64,000 bases of DNA, taken from contig JAGYVD010000004.1 of NCBI GenBank assembly GCA_021209875.1, forward strand, positions 1 to 64,000, written 5' to 3'. This document shows positions 1-13,784 of the stretch, in pieces (positions within the stretch are counted from its first letter, which is position 1; each line of letters begins with the position of its first letter). The notes beneath the pieces are model-generated. The model did not search any database and had not been told where the DNA came from. It saw nothing but the letters and a program-made list of their open reading frames with translations. Made by a program: the position numbers and the translations under genes. This DNA is from Rosellinia necatrix (lineage: Eukaryota > Ascomycota > Sordariomycetes > Xylariales > Xylariaceae).

Positions 1-220
1 CCCTAACCCTAACCCTAACCCTAACCCTAACCCTAACCCTAACCCTAACCCTAACCCTAACCCTAACCCTAACCCTAACCCTAACCCTAACCCTAACCCT
101 AACCCTAACCCTAACCCTAACCCTAACCCTAACCCTAACCCTAACCCTAACCCTAACCCTAACCCTAACCCTAACCCTAACCCTAACCCTAACCCTAACC
201 CTAACCCTAACCCTAACCCT
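1..220. repeat. Telomere, (CCCTAA)n
   Basis: The window begins with 36 perfect CCCTAA units (1-216) and a partial unit CCCT (217-220). This is the C-rich strand of the TTAGGG telomere read inward from the left chromosome end. No variant unit interrupts the tract. It abuts a GC-rich segment with two GGCGCC palindromes (220-242), after which the AT-rich subtelomere starts. Confidence 0.99.
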
Positions 221-564
221 GGCGCCAGCCCCAGGCAGGCGCCACACCTTAGCTACTAATGAAAGTATAAAATATATTAAAATATAAGTTTAAAAATAAG
301 AATAAATAAGGCTAAAAGTTAGAATTATTAATTAAATTAAATATTAATTTATAAAACATAAAATTTATATATATTTAATTAAATAAATAATAATAAATAA
401 GAATTATAAATGTTATATATAAATTAATATAATAATATTAAAATTTTAGCTTTAATAAATATAAATAATTAATTTATAAAATAGTTATATAATTAATAAA
501 ATATATATATAAATAAAAATAATTTTTAAATTGTTTTTATTATATATATATATTTATTAATAAA

Positions 565-815
565 TCTGGTTAAAATATAAAAATATAAATAGCTATATTT
601 ATAATATGCTGCTTTATATTATAGTGTTATATATGTATAGGTAATAAAAATAATAGAATTCTAAGTGCAGTCTTAGAATTTTATTTATTAGTACAGGTAA
701 GTAGGTAGGCCTAGCCTAAGTGGGCTAGCCTAAGTGGCTTAAGCTATTTTATTTAATCTTATAATAAGGCAACTAGTGGTGCCAAGCCTGGCACCTTTTA
801 TTTACTCTAACATTT
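565..815 (+). repeat. Subtelomeric repeat family A, copy 1
   Basis: This is a segment of about 240 bp whose sequence recurs at 2230-2460 in the same orientation and at 4728-4975 inverted. Shared landmarks, in order, are a GGTTAAAATATA-like start, a CTATTTTATTTAATCT block, a CAACTA block and a small hairpin, here gtgcca-agcc-tggcac near 778-794. This copy keeps the most G and C and is the least mutated. It could be an LTR or MITE, but I found no clear target-site duplication. Confidence 0.7.
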
Positions 816-2229
816 ATATATAAATTTTAAATATCTATGTTTTTAATAATATTTATATATATTAAAATAATTATTTTATTTATTTATAATAATTTTAATA
901 GTTTATATTAATATTCAAAAAAAAGTATTTAATATTATAATATTATTTTTTAAATATTTTATAAAAAGTTTATATATATAAAAGTTTAAAAATAAAATCT
1001 TGTTATTATAAGGTTAATTTAAATAAATTAATTAGTTTTAAATTTATATTTAAAGTTTATAATATATTTAATATAAAATTTAAATAAAAAATAAATAAAT
1101 AATATAACTTAATTCTAACTTTTAATTATTTTATTAATAATTTATCATTGGTTAATATATATAAAAAAAAAATTTAAACCTTTATTTATTTACTACTTAA
1201 TTTATATTTATATATACATTATTTTGTTATATATATATTAAATTTGAAAAATATAAATATTTATAAATTTTATCTTGAAAATTGTTTTATTTAAAATATT
1301 ATTAAATTATTTTATATATTATTTAATATTATTTATTTTAATATATTTTATATAACAAAATAATTTATCTTTATATAATATATAATAATATAACTTATAT
1401 TGTTTATAGCTTGTCATAACAAAATAATTAATATATTTTAAAATTTTTAAAATTTAATTTTAAAGTTTTTAAAGTGTAAAGATTTTAATAAAATAATAAT
1501 ATTTTAAAAAGTATAATAAAAATATGAAATATTTTAAAATTAAATATATTAATATATATATATTTTTAAATTTATTTCTTATTTTATAACAAATTTAATG
1601 TTGTTATTTTATTATTATATAATATATATGATTTAATTTATTAAACTTTTAACTTTTTTATTATGAATTTAATAAAAGTTTTTAATTATTAAAAACTATA
1701 TAAAAAATATGTTTAAAAATATATGCTTTAAAATAATAAATAAAATTTAGTTTATAATAGAATACTAGAAATAATAAATAATATATATATTTTTATAAAA
1801 TAGATTATTTTTAATTCATTTTAATAAAATTTAATAATTATATAAAATAAAATATATATTTCTTTTTTATATATACTATTTTATATATTAATAATATTTA
1901 AAAATCTTATTTATATAAAGATTTATTTATTTATTAAATAATTGCTGATATTTATATTTAAGAATTTTTAAATTATAAAAATATTTATATGTAAAAATAT
2001 TTAAATTATTAACATTTATATATTAAATTTTATATAATAAATAAAATAAAATCTGATATGAAAACTTTTTTTTTTAAATAATTTGAACTTTATATAAAAC
2101 AGCTTTAATAATAATGCAAAATTTTTAATAATAAATTTTTTTATAATATTTAATATATATAAATATATAAATTTTTGTTTTATATAAACTTTTTTTATTA
2201 TTATTTATTTATTTTTAATAAATTTATAA

Positions 2230-2460
2230 ACTTAGTTAAAAGTTAAAAGCTATAATTAGCTATATTTTGCTATATAGAAATTTATGTTTTAATATTATAT
2301 ATATATAAGTAATAAAATAATAAAATTTTAAACGCAGTTTTATAATTTTATTTATTAATATAAATAAATAAAGTTAGCTTAAAATAGCTTGTGCTATTTT
2401 ATTTAATCTAACAAAAAGCAACTAATAATGCTAAGCTTAGCATTTTTGCTTACTTTAATA
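2230..2460 (+). repeat. Subtelomeric repeat family A, copy 2
   Basis: Second copy of the repeat at 565-815, in the same orientation. Differences from copy 1 are mainly G to A and C to T; for example, the hairpin reads tgcta-agct-tagca instead of tgcca-agcc-tggca. The internal CTATTTTATTTAATCT block is intact. Confidence 0.7.
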
Positions 2461-4020
2461 TAAATATAATATTTATAATATTTAAAACATTATAATTTTA
2501 AAATAAAATAAACAAAAGAAGAATTATAAATTATAAATAAATATTATTAATATTTTTAAACTTTTTTATTTATAATTTAAAAATAATTTTAAAAATTATA
2601 TATAAAAATCTTTTTTATAATAAAAAAACTATAATAAAAAATAAAAACACTGTTTAACATATCATAATTAATATATAAAGTTTAATAATTATTTAATTTT
2701 AATTTATTATATATTAAAATATATATTATATTATAATATAACTATTAAAAATTATTGCATAAAAACTTTTAGTTTTAAAATTTTAATAATTTAAATCTGT
2801 TAAACATTGTAATAAAACATAATTTTAATAATAATAAATATTTTTATAGTTTTTATATATAAAAAAGTTGCAAATTTATACTTTAATAATATTAAGTTTA
2901 AATTTTTATATAAAAATAAAATTAAATATTATTTTTAAAAATATATAGATTAAAATCAATAAAACATTATTATATAATAAAATTTAAAATATTAATTATT
3001 AAAAAATTAAAAAAAAATTTCATAAAGTTTTATAAATTATAATATTTTATATTTAAACTTCATATTAAAAAAATATTTTATAAAAATATTATATAAATAA
3101 TTATAAATAATTCATAAAATTAATAAAATTTATAAATATAATTAATAATAAATAGTTTTTATTATTTATTATTTACTTTATATATAAAAATATAATATAT
3201 AAATTTTATATTTATATGTTTTAATTATTTTTATATTACTTTATTAATAAATATTTTAAGTTTCTTAAATTATTTTAATTTTTTTTATATATATTATTTA
3301 TTTATTTAAAATAAAACATTTAAATTTATAAAAAAAATATAAAATTAAATATTATTAAACTAAAACTATAAAATTATTTTAATGCTTTAAATATTTTAAG
3401 ATATTTAATTTATAGTTTTAAAATTAAACCATAATAAAATATAAAAACATTAAAATTATATTTTTATAAAGTTTTTTTAATATTATTAATAAAAATACAA
3501 AAATTAAATAAACAATTATTAAAAGTTTTAACTTATTTTAAAATTTTAATATAAAACTAAAAGTTTAAAATATTTATAAAAACAAAATGTTTATAATTAT
3601 TATAATTTTTTATTATAAAATAAAATAATATTTATATTATAAAGTTTAATTTATTAAAATTATATTATTTATTAATATAAATTATTTATATTTTAAATTT
3701 ATTTTAAAAATTTTATGCTATTTTTTATTTTTATATATATTAAAAAAATACATAAACTGAAATATTTCATATATAATAATTTTAGTTTTATATTTTTATT
3801 TTATTTAATTATTAAATAAATTGTTATAATTTATTACATAATTATTTAAAAACTTTTAAATTAAAAAGCTTATAAAAAAATAATATTATATATAATATAT
3901 TTTAATATTATAAGATTTTATTATTTATATTAATTTATTAATATAATTAATATTATAATAATTTAGAAAAATAAATATAAAATAATAAAATATATTAAAG
4001 TTTTATATAATAAATCTTGT

Positions 4021-4195
4021 AAAAATAGCAAATTATAGGCTGAATAAAGGACTTGTTATGCTATTTAAACAAAGGCTGGCTAGAAATAGCTAGGAGACTA
4101 TTTTTATCTTATTTATTACGGGCCTGGCCAGGTCCTGCAGGCCTAGCTTAGCCGGCCTAGCCTAGCCTAAGGTAGGTTTTTTGAACACCTTTTAC
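4021..4195. other. GC-richer island in the AT-rich block
   Basis: About 175 bp of near-normal composition with several short palindromic or repeated GGCCTAG/CCTAGC motifs (4120-4180). Similar GGCCTAGCCTAAG text occurs in repeat copy 1 near 706-718. I see no open frame. It may be a remnant of a repeat spared by RIP because it is short or single-copy. Confidence 0.5.
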
Positions 4196-4727
4196 CTGTT
4201 TATATTATAAAAAAATATATTATATTTAATATTATTAGTTATTTTATTATAAAAGTTTATAAAAAATATAAGTTATTTATTTTAAACTTATGTTTTTATT
4301 TAGATTAATTAATAAAATTTACAACTTATATTTAAAATTTTTAATAATTATTATTTATATATATATAATATTATTATATAAATAGTTAAAAATAATTAAG
4401 TTGTTTATTATTATATATATAATATATTTATAATATTAATATATTTATTATAAACTAATATATATAAACTAATTGTTATTTATATAAATTAAACTTATTT
4501 TTTATATTTATATTAAATTAAAATTATAATAAATAAAAGTGTTTTTTTATATATTTATTATATAATTTATAATTTATTATTAAATTTTTAACGTTTTAAT
4601 TAAAATAAATATATTATAAATTATTATATTATAAATATAATTATTAATTGTTTTATATTTTATTATATAAATTTTAAAATATAATTATACATTTAATGTT
4701 TTAACAATATAAATATTTATATATATT

Positions 4728-4975
4728 ATTAAAATAAGGAAAAATGCTAGGCTTAGCACTATTAGTTGCTTGACTATAAGATTAAATAAAATAGTATAAG
4801 CTATTTTAAGCTAGGTTTATTTAAGCGAGGCCTATTTATTTATACTAGCAAATAAAGTTTTAAAACTATGCTTAAAATTTTATAAGTTTTATTATTAATA
4901 TATATATATTATTATAATATAAACTAAGATATTATAAATACAGCTATTTATAACTTTATATTTTTAACCCTACTT
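4728..4975 (-). repeat. Subtelomeric repeat family A, copy 3 (inverted)
   Basis: Read on the minus strand this segment matches copies 1 and 2 in order: GGTTAAAAATATAAAG-like start, CTATTTTATTTAATCT, AAGCAACTAATAGTGC, then the tgcta-agcc-tagca hairpin. The inverted orientation rules out a simple tandem duplication. Confidence 0.7.
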
Positions 4976-5701
4976 TTTATATTTATTAAAAAAATTAACA
5001 GTTTATATAAAAAGTGTTTTTTTATTAAATATAATTAAAATAATAAAACTTAATATAAAAGCTTTAATATATAATAAATAAAATTACACAAAAATATTTT
5101 TAAAAACGCTTATTATAATTAAATAAAATTTTGAAATAATACAAAAATAAGTTAATATTATTTCTAAAATAAATATTAAATATATAATATATTTAAATAT
5201 ATTTAAACATTTTAATTATAAATATTATAAAATTTATAATTTATTATTTAAATAATATTAATGTTAAGATAATTATAATATAATTATAATTAATTTTAGA
5301 TATTGTTTAAATTTATAAAATAAAAATTATTTTTATATTTTTTTATATTTATATTTTTTTATATTTATATTTATAATTATAAAGTTTTGTTAATATTAAA
5401 AATTTATTTTATTATATTTAAAATTTTTATAAATATCAAATTTATATATATATATATTTATTTAATATTTATATATTATATTATTTTTAAAGTTTAATTT
5501 GTTATAATTATTTAAATAATAATAAATTTTTACTAGGTTAAATAAAATATTTTAATTTCTTTAAAAATTTAATATAATTTATATAAAATATATAATTTAT
5601 TATATTTTTTAAAGCTTTAATTAGCTTTATTTTTACATATTATATTTATAATATAGTTTTTTATTTTTAGCTTTTTAGCTAATAAAATTAATTTATACTT
5701 T

Positions 5702-6266
5702 TTATTTAATTTATTAAATTTATTAAATTTATTGAATTTATTGAATTTATTGAATTTATTGAATTTATTTAATTTATTCAATTTATTTAATTTATTTAAT
5801 TTATTTAATTTATTGTATTTATTTAATTTATTTAATTTATTTAATTTATTTAATTTATTTAATTTATTGAATTTATTTAATTTATTTAATTTATTTAATT
5901 TATTTAATTTATTTAATTTATTTAATTTATTGCATTTATTGAATTTATTGAATTTATTGAATTTATTGAATTTATTTAATTTATTAAATTTATTTAATTT
6001 ATTTAATTTATTTAATTTATTTAATTTATTTAATTTATTTAATTTATTTAATTTATTTAATTTATTTAATTTATTTAATTTATTTAATTTATTTAATTTA
6101 TTTCATTTATTTCATTTATTTCATTTATTTCATTTATTTCATTTATTTCATTTATTTCATTTATTTCATTTATTTCATTTATTTCATTTATTTCATTTAT
6201 TTCATTTATTTCATTTATTTCATTTATTTCATTTATTTCATTTATTTCATTTATTTAACTTATTTA
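5702..6266. repeat. 9-bp minisatellite (about 62 units)
   Basis: Near-perfect 9-bp tandem repeat of the form TTTATTNNA. Three unit variants are arranged in blocks: TTTATTGAA in two clusters (about 5730-5770 and 5935-5980), TTTATTTAA through most of the array, and TTTATTTCA as an unbroken run of about 17 units at the right end (about 6100-6255). The frame is open for 179 codons (Asn/His-Leu-Phe repeated), but this follows from the unit length and is not evidence of a gene. Confidence 0.95.
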
Positions 6267-6289
6267 ATTAATATATTAATAATAGCTTT

Positions 6290-6815
6290 TAACTAGCAGT
6301 AATAACAACATATAACTGGCTGTTTTAATAAGCTGTATTTCTACAGGCCTGTGGCTACCTGGCATATTAACATTTTACCGGCTGTTTTTATTGGGTGCAT
6401 CCCTGTGGGTCTGACTAGCAGGGACACCTATATGTAACGGGCTGTTTTTATTGGGTGCAGGCCTGCAGGTGGGTAACTGGCAGGGATAGCGACACGTAAC
6501 AGGCTGTTTTTATTGGGTGCAGGCCTGCGGGCCTGTGACTGGCAGGGATAGCGACACGTAACGGGCTGTTTTTATTGGGTGCAGGCCTGCCGGCCTGTGA
6601 CTGGCAGGGATAGCGACACGTAACGGGCTGTTTTTATTGGGTGCAGCCCTGCGGGTCTGCAACTAGCAGGGATAGCGACACGCAACCTAGGCTTTTAATT
6701 GGCCAGTCTTTTTTGTATGGCAGAAAATCAGCAAAATTTTGACTAAGTCAACAGCCAACTACAGTAGCAACCCTAACCCGAAAGCAAAGAGCAATATAGT
6801 CGGCAGCATTTTTTA
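6290..6815 (+). repeat. 62-bp tandem array plus unique tail, copy 1
   Basis: About six units of roughly 62 bp sharing CTGTTTTTATTGGGTGCA and GGCAGGGATAGCGACACG, the first unit diverged and the middle ones nearly identical. The array is followed by a ~130 bp tail containing AACCTAGGCTTTTAATTGG and the telomere-like motif CCCTAACCC at 6771-6779. This copy is GC-rich and little mutated. A RIP-mutated copy with the same array and tail lies at 13965-14670 in the same orientation. Confidence 0.9.
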
Positions 6816-7959
6816 TATTAATAATATTAGTAGCTAAACTGCCTGCTATAATATATATAATTTTAATATATTTATTTTTATATTTTTTAGCTTTTATATA
6901 TTTTAATCGCATAAGCTTTTTATTATTTATATTATTATACTTTTTAATAATATATTATATAATATCCCCGTTTTTATATTATTACTGCTATTATTAAATA
7001 GCAATCAGTTTTAGCTTTTATAATAACAAATATTTAATTAATATTTAAAATATTTAATTTAAACAAAAAAAATAGTTTGCTAACTTTAATAGATCTGATT
7101 AAATTATAAATATAATCAAGCATATATTTTATATTTTTAAAATTAAAAGCTCTTATTTAAAATAGTTTATGTTTTTAAAATTAATATAAAAATAAGTTTT
7201 TTTTTAAAAAACTTAGATTTTGTTTTTAAAAACGTTACGTTTATTTACGCTGTTATTAAACTTTATTTAAACAGTAAGCTTAAAAATTTAAAAGCTGATT
7301 TGTTTAGTTATAACAATTTAAACAGTGTTTTTTTTATCGCTTATATTTTTTGCTGTTTTAAATATTATTTTTACGGCTATTATTTTAGCTAAAGCTATAT
7401 AATTCAGCTTTTTTATTTTTACGTATATTTTAAAGCTAATAATTTATATTAAGCTTTACAGATAAAATAGCTAAAGTTATAAATAGCTAAAAGTTCTAAA
7501 GCTAGAACATTTTTAATATTAAAAGCTAATAAAAATAAAAACACAGATTTAATCTTTATAGTATTTATTTATAAGGTTCGCTTGTAATGCTTTTTTTATT
7601 TGTTTAGCTCTACTTTTTATATAAAAATGTTTAAAATATTTATTAATAATTAACTATGCTTCTGTTAATATAATAATATTAAATGTTTCTAGCATACCTT
7701 GGCTTTTTAAACTTTAGCTTTTAATAGCTTTAAATATTACCGGCATTTATCCGGACAAAAAACGTTTAAAAATATTTAATTTTTTGCCAGTCTGCTAATT
7801 AATATAAAATATATCGATTAACTTTAATAACTGCAAAATTATAAAAGCGTTTTTATAAAAAATTTAGTTTTAATATATTTAAAATCTATTAATAAAACAG
7901 AAGCTAAATATAAATATATATTAATAATTTTATATAATAAAAAACAGTGCAAAAACGTT

Positions 7960-8240
7960 AGCTTAAAAAACAAATATTTAAATATATTTAAATATTTATA
8001 TTCTATTTTTATATAACTTTTAAATTATAAACTAGCTTTAAAAACAAATACTTAAACATGTTTAAATATTTATATTCTATCCTTATATAACTCTTTAGAT
8101 TATAAACCGGCTTTAAAAAATAAATACTTAAACACGTTTAAATATTTATATTCTACTTTTATATAACTTTTTAAATTATAAACTAGCTTTAAAAAACAAA
8201 TACTTAAACACGTTTAAATATTTACTTTTTAAGCCCTGTC
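7960..8240. repeat. Palindromic ~75-bp tandem repeat, array 1
   Basis: Four units of about 75 bp. Each contains the near-palindrome AATACTTAAACACGTTTAAA (or a mutated form) followed by TATTTATATTCTA and a TATAAACTAGCTTT-like end. Related units occur at 12425-12655 and 13785-13975. Confidence 0.8.
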
Positions 8241-11200
8241 TACAGCGGGTTAATATATAAAAATTTAACAATATATTATATAACTTATTATATATATTTA
8301 TAAAATAATACAGATTTTTAGCTAACTAAATTAGAACACTTGTATTAGCCAGCTTTATATACGTTTAAAATAGTTGATTTTATATAGCTTTATATTATAT
8401 AATATATATATTTTATATTTAACTTTGTTTTTATAAATATTATTAGCTTTTATATTAATAATATTATTATAATTATAAAAAAAGGGGATATTTTAATTAT
8501 TATATTTAAAATACTACTTTAGCCACAGGTTGCTAAATAAACCTGCTAAAACAACCTATATATCCTGTTTATTTAAAGCAGCCCTACTTTTATTATATTA
8601 AACATTTTTATTTATTTTAAAACAGACAGCTTTAAAGTTCCCGCTTATAATAAGCCCTGCATAAATAAATATAAATAATTAGCAATTTATATAAACATAT
8701 TAATTTTATAAAAATAAAGCGTAATAACCGGCAATAAAAATAAATATTTAAAAATAATATTTAAAAAAAATTATAATAAGGATAAAAAAAGCTTAAACTA
8801 AAACTAAAAAAAATATATATATTATAATATAGCTAAATATCTGCTTTTATTAAAAATGCTTTTAAAACTATTAAATATTTAAATAATTATTTTTACGCTA
8901 AATTTTACTTAAAATATTTAAATATAAAACAAATATAACTAGTTTAATATATATTAAAAAGCGCTATTTAAATAAATAATTTATATTAATATTTTAAGCG
9001 CTTCTATCGCTTTAGTTTACGTTAATACTATTTTTAATAATATTATTTTTAATATAATTAGTTTTACTTAAATTTATTATATAGTTGCTTTTTTAATTTT
9101 TAATTTATTATTTTATATTTTTTTATAAAATAAGCTTTAAAGCTAATTTAAGCTGCTTTTTATAAACTGTTTAATAATAAAAAAAACTTTAAAATTTTTA
9201 GCTGCTACAGCTAGCTGGTTTGCTATAATATTAAATAAATTAATTTACGCTAGAATATTAATAACTAAAAACAAAAAGTCTGCTGTTTTAAAATATATAT
9301 AAAAGCAGGGGCATAAAGTATAAATATAAAAGATTAAGTTTTATATAAAGCTAGCTAAAAGCTGTTTTAAATATATACGTACTTTATTATTTTAAGAAGT
9401 TATTATAAAATACTGAATAAAATTTATAAAGCTTAAGTAAACATAAAATAGCTGGTTAATAATTTATATATTATAGCTAATATAAATAATTATATACGTT
9501 TTAAACATATACTGTTTAAACTAAGCTTTATTAAATTTAAAATAAATAAAAATAATAAATAAAAAACTTTTTTAAAAGCCTGGCTATAAAAGTTTTGTTT
9601 TTAAAATAATTTTAATATAAAAACAAGTTAAAAAGCTTAAACAGCAGTAAATAAAATTAAAAAATTAAATTAAAGATTATTATATTTTAATATTTATATA
9701 TAAAAAACTTAATACGCTTAAAGTTTAGCGTTATAAAAATATAAAAACTAATATAAGTTTTATAATATTTTATTTAATTGTTTATTAAAATATAAAATAT
9801 ATTATTATTATTAACAGCAGCTTATTAAACAGCTTATATTTTTATATATTAATAAACAAAAGTTTTGCTTAACTATAAAAAACTGCTGCTTATATTGCTT
9901 AATATAGTTTATATATATAATAACCAAGGGCAATAAACACTTGTATAAACGTTATTTTTAAATAAAATATATTTTAATTTTTGTTGTTAAGCCTAAATTA
10001 ATAATAATAAAATATAATATTAGAATAGCTTATCGCTTGTTTTTAAAATTAATTATATTTTATTTTTATTTAGTTTTTAAACATTTTAATATATAGTATA
10101 ATTATATTAAAAAAATAAACACTTAAAACTAGTTATAAATAATATTAGATTAACTTTAATATAATATATTATTAATAGTAGTATATATAAAGCTGATTTT
10201 TTAAAAAATAATTTATAAGCTTTATAAAAATCGTAATTATATATATAAACAACAACTTAAAATATAAGCTTAAAAGTTTTGCTGCGCAGCTTTTAAACAT
10301 TAGTATAAAACTTTAATAATTATATATAATTAATTATCTGCTTAAGATTTTTTTATAATATTAATTTATAAAGCGCGTTAGTTTTTATAACGTTTTAAAT
10401 TATATTTTTATAAAGCTGTTTATAGTTTTTATAGCTTTTACGCGATAAAAAAAACAGTAAAAAAATCTGTTTAAATATAACGTTAATAAGCTAAAGCATA
10501 TATTAAAAAAATATATTATTTAGCAGCTATATTATTTTATATTTTTTTATTACCTGCTAAAAGCTAAAGCTGTAGCATAGCTTTTTATAGCTGTTATATA
10601 AAACTTAGTTAAATTTTAACTTTTATAGCTATAGCTGCTTAAAAATATACTGCTAATATATATAAAACAAAAAAATAAATAAAAAATTAGTTTATATATA
10701 TATATTTTAAGCGCTAGTTTATATAAAATTATTTTTAAAGCATGCTAAAGTTAAATAAAACAAAATTAAAAGCTTTTTAATAAGTTTTATAAATTAAATA
10801 GTATATATTAGCACTAGTATATTAAAATATTTTATTAATATAAAAAAAAAATTATATATAATATAATTATTTAATATAAATAATTAAATAGTTTATATAT
10901 ATTAAAGAAAAAAAAAGTCGATAAATATAATATAAAACTATAAAATATAGTATTTATAATAAACGCTATAGTTAAATAGCGTAATAATTAACAATATATT
11001 AGCTAATATATTATAAACTTGTTTTTTTTAATTCTAAAAAACTTGCAATATATATATTATATTAATTAGCCTTTTATATATAAATAAATAAGCATTATTT
11101 TAATAAAACATATATATAAAATTAAAGCTAAAAATTATTAGTTTAAAAAACTAAGCGTTAAAAAAAAACAAATAATTGTTTAATATATAAAAATACTGCT

Positions 11201-12424
11201 TATATATATTATAAGCTTTAATTTAATATAATATAAGCTTTTTAAGCTATAAACTTACGTGCTTATTAACCAGGTTTAATATATTAATATTATAAAACAA
11301 ATTAATTAAATAATACTTCGGCGTAAACTTTTAAAATATATAGTTTATATTTTAAATTATATTAATAAAGCATTTTAATTTATAAAATAATATAAAACAT
11401 AAAAAGTAATATAAGCTAAATTATTAAGTTTAATAATATATAATATATTTTAAAAGCTAAAGTTAATTTAAATAATATTTAAATAAAGCTGTTTTAAGTT
11501 TAAATTAAATAAATATTTATAATAAAATTTAAAAAGCGTTTTTTAAAAAATTGCTTGCGGTTATATTTTTAATATTATATTCTTATAAAATAATAATTAA
11601 GTTAACAAAATAATAAAACTTGTGCTTATTATATAGCTTTTAAAATATTTTTAAAATGTTTTAATATATTTATATAAAATAATATATTATAAATATAAAA
11701 GCTAACCTGTCGTTTTAACGTAAAATTTTATTTATCGCAAGCTTATTTTAGCTTTAGCTTAAACAAACATTATAAAATATTAGTTAATTATTATAAATAA
11801 ATATAAAAACTGTATGGCTAGCAGAATATAGCAGTTTATAAAAAATTTTTATATATTAAACAGCAGATATATAATCTATTGTTTTATAACTAATAATATA
11901 TAAAAAAATCAAATATATTATATTAAGCTAGCTTAAATTAAAAACTTTTAATAATATATTTTAAATTTTATATAATATAATTAATTAAAACATATAATAT
12001 ATATTTTATAATATAAATATATAAAAAAAAAATATAATAAATATAATATATAATAATAAAAACTTTTAAAAACTTTAGTTATATAATATAGCTATTAATA
12101 TTATAGCTTTATATAACTATAATAAATTAAAGCAAAAAATATAAAATATTTTTAATTAACTAAAAAAAAAGCTTCAGCTTTTTATTTTAAAATAATACGT
12201 GTTAATAATTAATAACTAGATTTTAAAATTTTAGCCATAACTTTAACATGTTTTAAATATTATTATTATATAATAATAAGTTATAAAAAACCAGGTTATT
12301 ATTAATAATTAAATTTATTATTTAAAATATAAAACAATTAGATTTATAATAATTATTATTTAGTTTATTATATTAGTTAAAATATATATAAAGTTTATAA
12401 AAATATAAATAATTATAATACTGC

Positions 12425-12655
12425 TATAAAAACAAATATTTAAATATGTTTAAGTATTTATATTTTAAAGCCGGTCTACAACTTAAAAAGTATATATAGG
12501 CAAAAAACAAATATTTAAATATGCCTAAGTATTTATATTTTAAAGCCGGTTTATAATTTAAAAAGTATATATAGGCAAAAAATAAATACCTAGACATGCT
12601 TAAATATTTACTTTTAAAACTAGTTTATAATTTTAGAAGTAAATATATAAAAATT
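12425..12655. repeat. Palindromic ~72-bp tandem repeat, array 2
   Basis: Three units of about 72 bp with the same near-palindromic core as array 1 (ACAAATATTTAAATATG...). Each is joined to AAAGCCGGT-like text and AAAAAGTATATATAGGCAAA between units. Confidence 0.8.
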
Positions 12656-12871
12656 ATTTTAATATAAATATTATTTAAATAAAATCAACTTATTATAATA
12701 ATATATATTTTAATATATATTAGTTAATTAAAGCCGCACTAAATTAATTTTAGCGTATATAGGCATAAAAAATCGCCACTTAAGCTATTTATAAAAAAAG
12801 GTATTTTTAGCACTATATAATAAGTCTAAATAGCGCTAATTATTAGTTCTAATATTATTTTTTTTATTAAA

Positions 12872-13006
12872 ATTATAGGCGTTATTTTCTTTGTTAGAGT
12901 TATAAACGTTATTTTTTTTATCAGGGTTATAAGCGTTGTCTTTTTTGTTAAAGTTGTAAACATTACTTTTTTTATTAAAGTTATAAATATTGTTTTTTTT
13001 ATTAGA
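12872..13006 (-). repeat. 27-bp coding minisatellite, 9-residue repeat (gene relic)
   Basis: Five perfect-length 27-bp units. On the minus strand one frame stays open through all of them and gives a nine-residue repeat of the form (S/F/P)-(N/D)-K-(K/E)-(N/D/S)-N-(A/V/I)-Y-N. RIP turns GAT/GAC to AAT/AAC and GAA to AAA, so the original unit was probably acidic (Asp/Glu in place of Asn/Lys). The flanks are too mutated to identify a parent protein. A transposon-encoded protein is a guess. Confidence 0.6.
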
Positions 13007-13784
13007 AAATAAAGCCTAAAGCAGTATAAAATCAGCGAAATATTTATTATTAAATAAATATAAACTGTTTATAGCATTTATAAAATATTTATTGCCTGTG
13101 CTATTAGAAAAAAAAGCAGCTGCAGCTAATAGCTAAAATACTGCTTGCTTATTTTTATATATAAAAAATATATAAAACTTATTATTATTACCAGCTATAT
13201 ATACGCTAAATATAATATATAGCGTTATAGGTTTATAACTATTAAATTTACAACTATTAAGTTAATAGCTACTCTATTTATTAATTTAAAAGCTAATAAA
13301 TTATATAATTAAATTAAAAGTATTATTTAAAATAAATAATAAAAGCAGTTAAGCCTAAAATCAGGTCGCGTATTTATAGCGTAGCTATATATTTAAATTA
13401 AAAAAAAATAAAATTAAAATATTTAACTAAAATATATAAAATTTTAAAAAGCTTTTAGCTTGTTTAATTAATTAAATAAATAATAATATAAAAAACATAA
13501 GTTTAGCTTCTAAAATAAAAAGTTTTTATTAAAAATTAATTAATTTTTATTAACAAGTTTTTTTTTTTTTAACTATACTAAATATTGCTTAAAAGTATTA
13601 TTAAGCTAATAATATAAATAAAACATAAAACAGGCTAACTAAACTAGCAAAAAAAAAACAGGTATAATATTAATATTAATAAAAAGAATTTGCTGGATAA
13701 AAAGTCTATTTATATATAGTTAAATATAAGATAAAGCAGTCTATCCGTATAAATTAGTTTATATATGCTAAATAAATAACTTAT

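Noticed and set aside
5732..6271. 179-codon open frame of Asn/His-Leu-Phe repeats
   Set aside because: It is a by-product of a 9-bp tandem repeat, whose unit length is a multiple of three and lacks stop codons in this frame.
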